A DNA stretch of 6,224 nt from Arenicellales bacterium (GTDB lineage: Bacteria > Pseudomonadota > Gammaproteobacteria > Arenicellales > UBA868), in assembly GCA_028825345.1 (NCBI GenBank), contig JAPKAJ010000130.1, forward strand, positions 1 through 6,224. Direction: 5' to 3'. Positions 4,991-6,224 of this stretch are shown here, piece by piece. Position numbers and translations under genes: made by a program. The number at the start of each line of letters is the position of its first letter. The stretch's first letter is position 1. The notes below the pieces were generated by a model. The model was not told the DNA's origin, ran no database searches, and was given only the letters and a program-made list of their open reading frames with translations.

Positions 4991-6224
4991 CGTTGTTGGT
5001 CTGCTGCGATCGTCCCCGCAGGCGTTCAAGCTTTTCCCGGATCTTGATCTCAAGACCGCGATCCACTGGGTAATAAAAACGCTGACCTTGCAATGTGTCG
5101 GGCAGGTAAGTCTCCCCCTGAACATAGCCCTGGGGCTCATCGTGTGCATAGCGATATTTTTCGCCATGGCCCAGTTCTTTAGCAAGCCGGGTTGGGGCAT
5201 TGCGCAGATGCAAAGGCACCTCCTGGGTGCCCGTCTGTCGAGCCACTTGCAACGCAGCGTTGAGACCTTTATAGACCGCGTTACTCTTTGGGGCGCAGGC
5301 CAGATAGACCAACGCCTGAGCGATCGCCAATTCGCCCTCTGGAGAACCCAGACGCTCGTAGGTCTGCGCAGCATCCAGCGTCAAACTGAGTGCTCGCGGG
5401 TCGGCATTACCGATATCCTCGCTGGCCATGCGAATTGCCCGTCGGATGATATAACGCGGGTCGCAACCGCCGTCGATCATTCGCGCAAACCAGTACAGCA
5501 CAGCATCCGGATCAGTACCACGCATCGATTTATGCAGCGCTGATATCTGGTCGTAAAAAAGATCGCCGCCCTTATCAAAACGACGCAAGGGCGTGCCGAT
5601 CACCTCCGGTAATACCCGGTCGGTAAGTTCATGCCCATTGTCTGTCGCCGTGGCAAACTGAGACCCTATTTCAAGAAAATTCAACAGACGACGCGCATCA
5701 CCATCAGCCGCATCCAGTAGGCAGTCCCGGCCATAATCTGACAGAGTCAGGTTCAGCCGTCCCAGGCCTCGCTCACAATCAGACAGCACGCGCTCCAGGA
5801 GCGATTGCAGGTCCTCGCGGGCCAACGCCTTTAACACATAGACGCGTAGCCGTGAGAGCAATGCATTGTTGAGCTCAAAAGCCGGATTCTCTGTGGTGGC
5901 GCCAATCAGCACCAAAGTGCCATCTTCCACGTGCGGTAAAAACCCGTCCTGCTGCGCCTTATTGAAACGATGGACTTCATCAACAAACAACACCAGCTTG
6001 CCCGGCAACGCTTTGGCTTGCGCCACGACCTCGCGCACATCCTTAACTCCGGCGGTCACTGCAGAGAGCACCTGAAAGCGGGCGTCGCAATAGTGCGCCA
6101 CCATCCGCGCCAGCGTGGTTTTGCCCGTGCCCGGTGGCCCCCAGAGCACCATCGAATGCACGTGCCCACCTACCAGCGCCTCGCGCAACGCCGAACCCGG
6201 ACCAATCAGATGCGATTGGCCGAC
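4980..6224 (-). CDS. rarA: Replication-associated recombination AAA+ ATPase RarA (MgsA), 5' end outside window
   Basis: RarA is a tetrameric ATPase related to clamp loaders and Werner-interacting protein 1; it acts at stalled replication forks with SSB. The frame is open to the window edge, giving 414 visible residues that start VGQSHLIGPGSALREAL, a conserved block near residue 30 in relatives. About 25-30 residues are thus missing compared with the 447-residue E. coli protein. Visible motifs are Walker A GPPGTGKT (29-36), Walker B LFVDEVHRF (79-87), sensor 1 GATTEN (108-113) and the arginine-finger segment SRLRVY (124-129). The C-terminal tetramerisation region includes KSNAVYKGLNAAL and a GYVQGETYLPD-type block. 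It ends in an acidic NNDDD tail whose codons overlap the birA start. In E. coli rarA lies with lolA and serS, so direct coupling to birA is a different arrangement. Confidence 0.97.
   Translation of the reverse strand, partial: VGQSHLIGPGSALREALVGGHVHSMVLWGPPGTGKTTLARMVAHYCDARFQVLSAVTAGVKDVREVVAQAKALPGKLVLFVDEVHRFNKAQQDGFLPHVEDGTLVLIGATTENPAFELNNALLSRLRVYVLKALAREDLQSLLERVLSDCERGLGRLNLTLSDYGRDCLLDAADGDARRLLNFLEIGSQFATATDNGHELTDRVLPEVIGTPLRRFDKGGDLFYDQISALHKSMRGTDPDAVLYWFARMIDGGCDPRYIIRRAIRMASEDIGNADPRALSLTLDAAQTYERLGSPEGELAIAQALVYLACAPKSNAVYKGLNAALQVARQTGTQEVPLHLRNAPTRLAKELGHGEKYRYAHDEPQGYVQGETYLPDTLQGQRFYYPVDRGLEIKIREKLERLRGRSQQTNNDDD

Noticed and set aside
4991..5374. Upstream extension of the birA frame by 128 codons
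   Set aside because: It overlaps rarA on the same strand in another frame, is rich in Arg/Cys/Trp and has no BirA-like sequence; the normal HTH N-terminus begins at the ATG at 4990.
6186..6188. TTG as the rarA start
   Set aside because: The frame continues upstream to the window edge with conserved RarA sequence (VGQSHLIGPG), so the true start is outside.

Overview
This window reads as a chromosomal segment of a gammaproteobacterium, probably marine or environmental. The evidence is the run birA – coaX – SPOR-domain gene – tRNA-Thr(TGT), which parallels the birA – coa – thrU neighbourhood known from Escherichia coli and, with coaX, from Pseudomonas-type bacteria. Protein similarity by eye (RarA, BirA, type III pantothenate kinase) points the same way; genus cannot be told. 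Every supported gene lies on the minus strand, so transcription runs from right (6224) to left (1).

Right part (6224 to 2600), housekeeping: a 5'-truncated rarA (replication-fork AAA+ ATPase) overlaps birA (biotin–protein ligase/biotin repressor) by 11 bp. After 22 bp comes coaX (type III pantothenate kinase), which overlaps a small membrane-anchored SPOR-like protein gene through an ATGA junction. The overlaps suggest one polycistronic, translationally coupled unit. BirA and CoaX both serve cofactor supply (biotin attachment, coenzyme A).

Centre (2600 to 2339): a complete tRNA-Thr(TGT) with encoded CCA at 2444-2519, flanked by short inverted repeats. In E. coli this tRNA (thrU) is followed by tyrU, glyT, thrT and tufB; none of these is seen here.

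Left part (2338 to 1), accessory metabolism: a D-2-hydroxyacid dehydrogenase gene, a 148-bp gap containing a doubtful 36-codon ORF, a mannonate dehydratase-like gene, and the first 40 codons of a gene for a membrane-anchored or exported protein running off the left edge. Strand, spacing and good ribosome binding sites suggest a sugar-acid (hexuronate/aldonate) catabolic operon beginning directly behind the tRNA. Base composition, sampled by eye in single 60-base lines, falls to about 33-43% GC at the left edge against about 67% in a line of rarA.

The most notable point is that the conserved synteny stops exactly at the 3' end of tRNA-Thr, a classic integration site, and an accessory catabolic cluster follows. 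No integrase, attachment repeat, IS element, CRISPR array or wholly new system is visible in the window.
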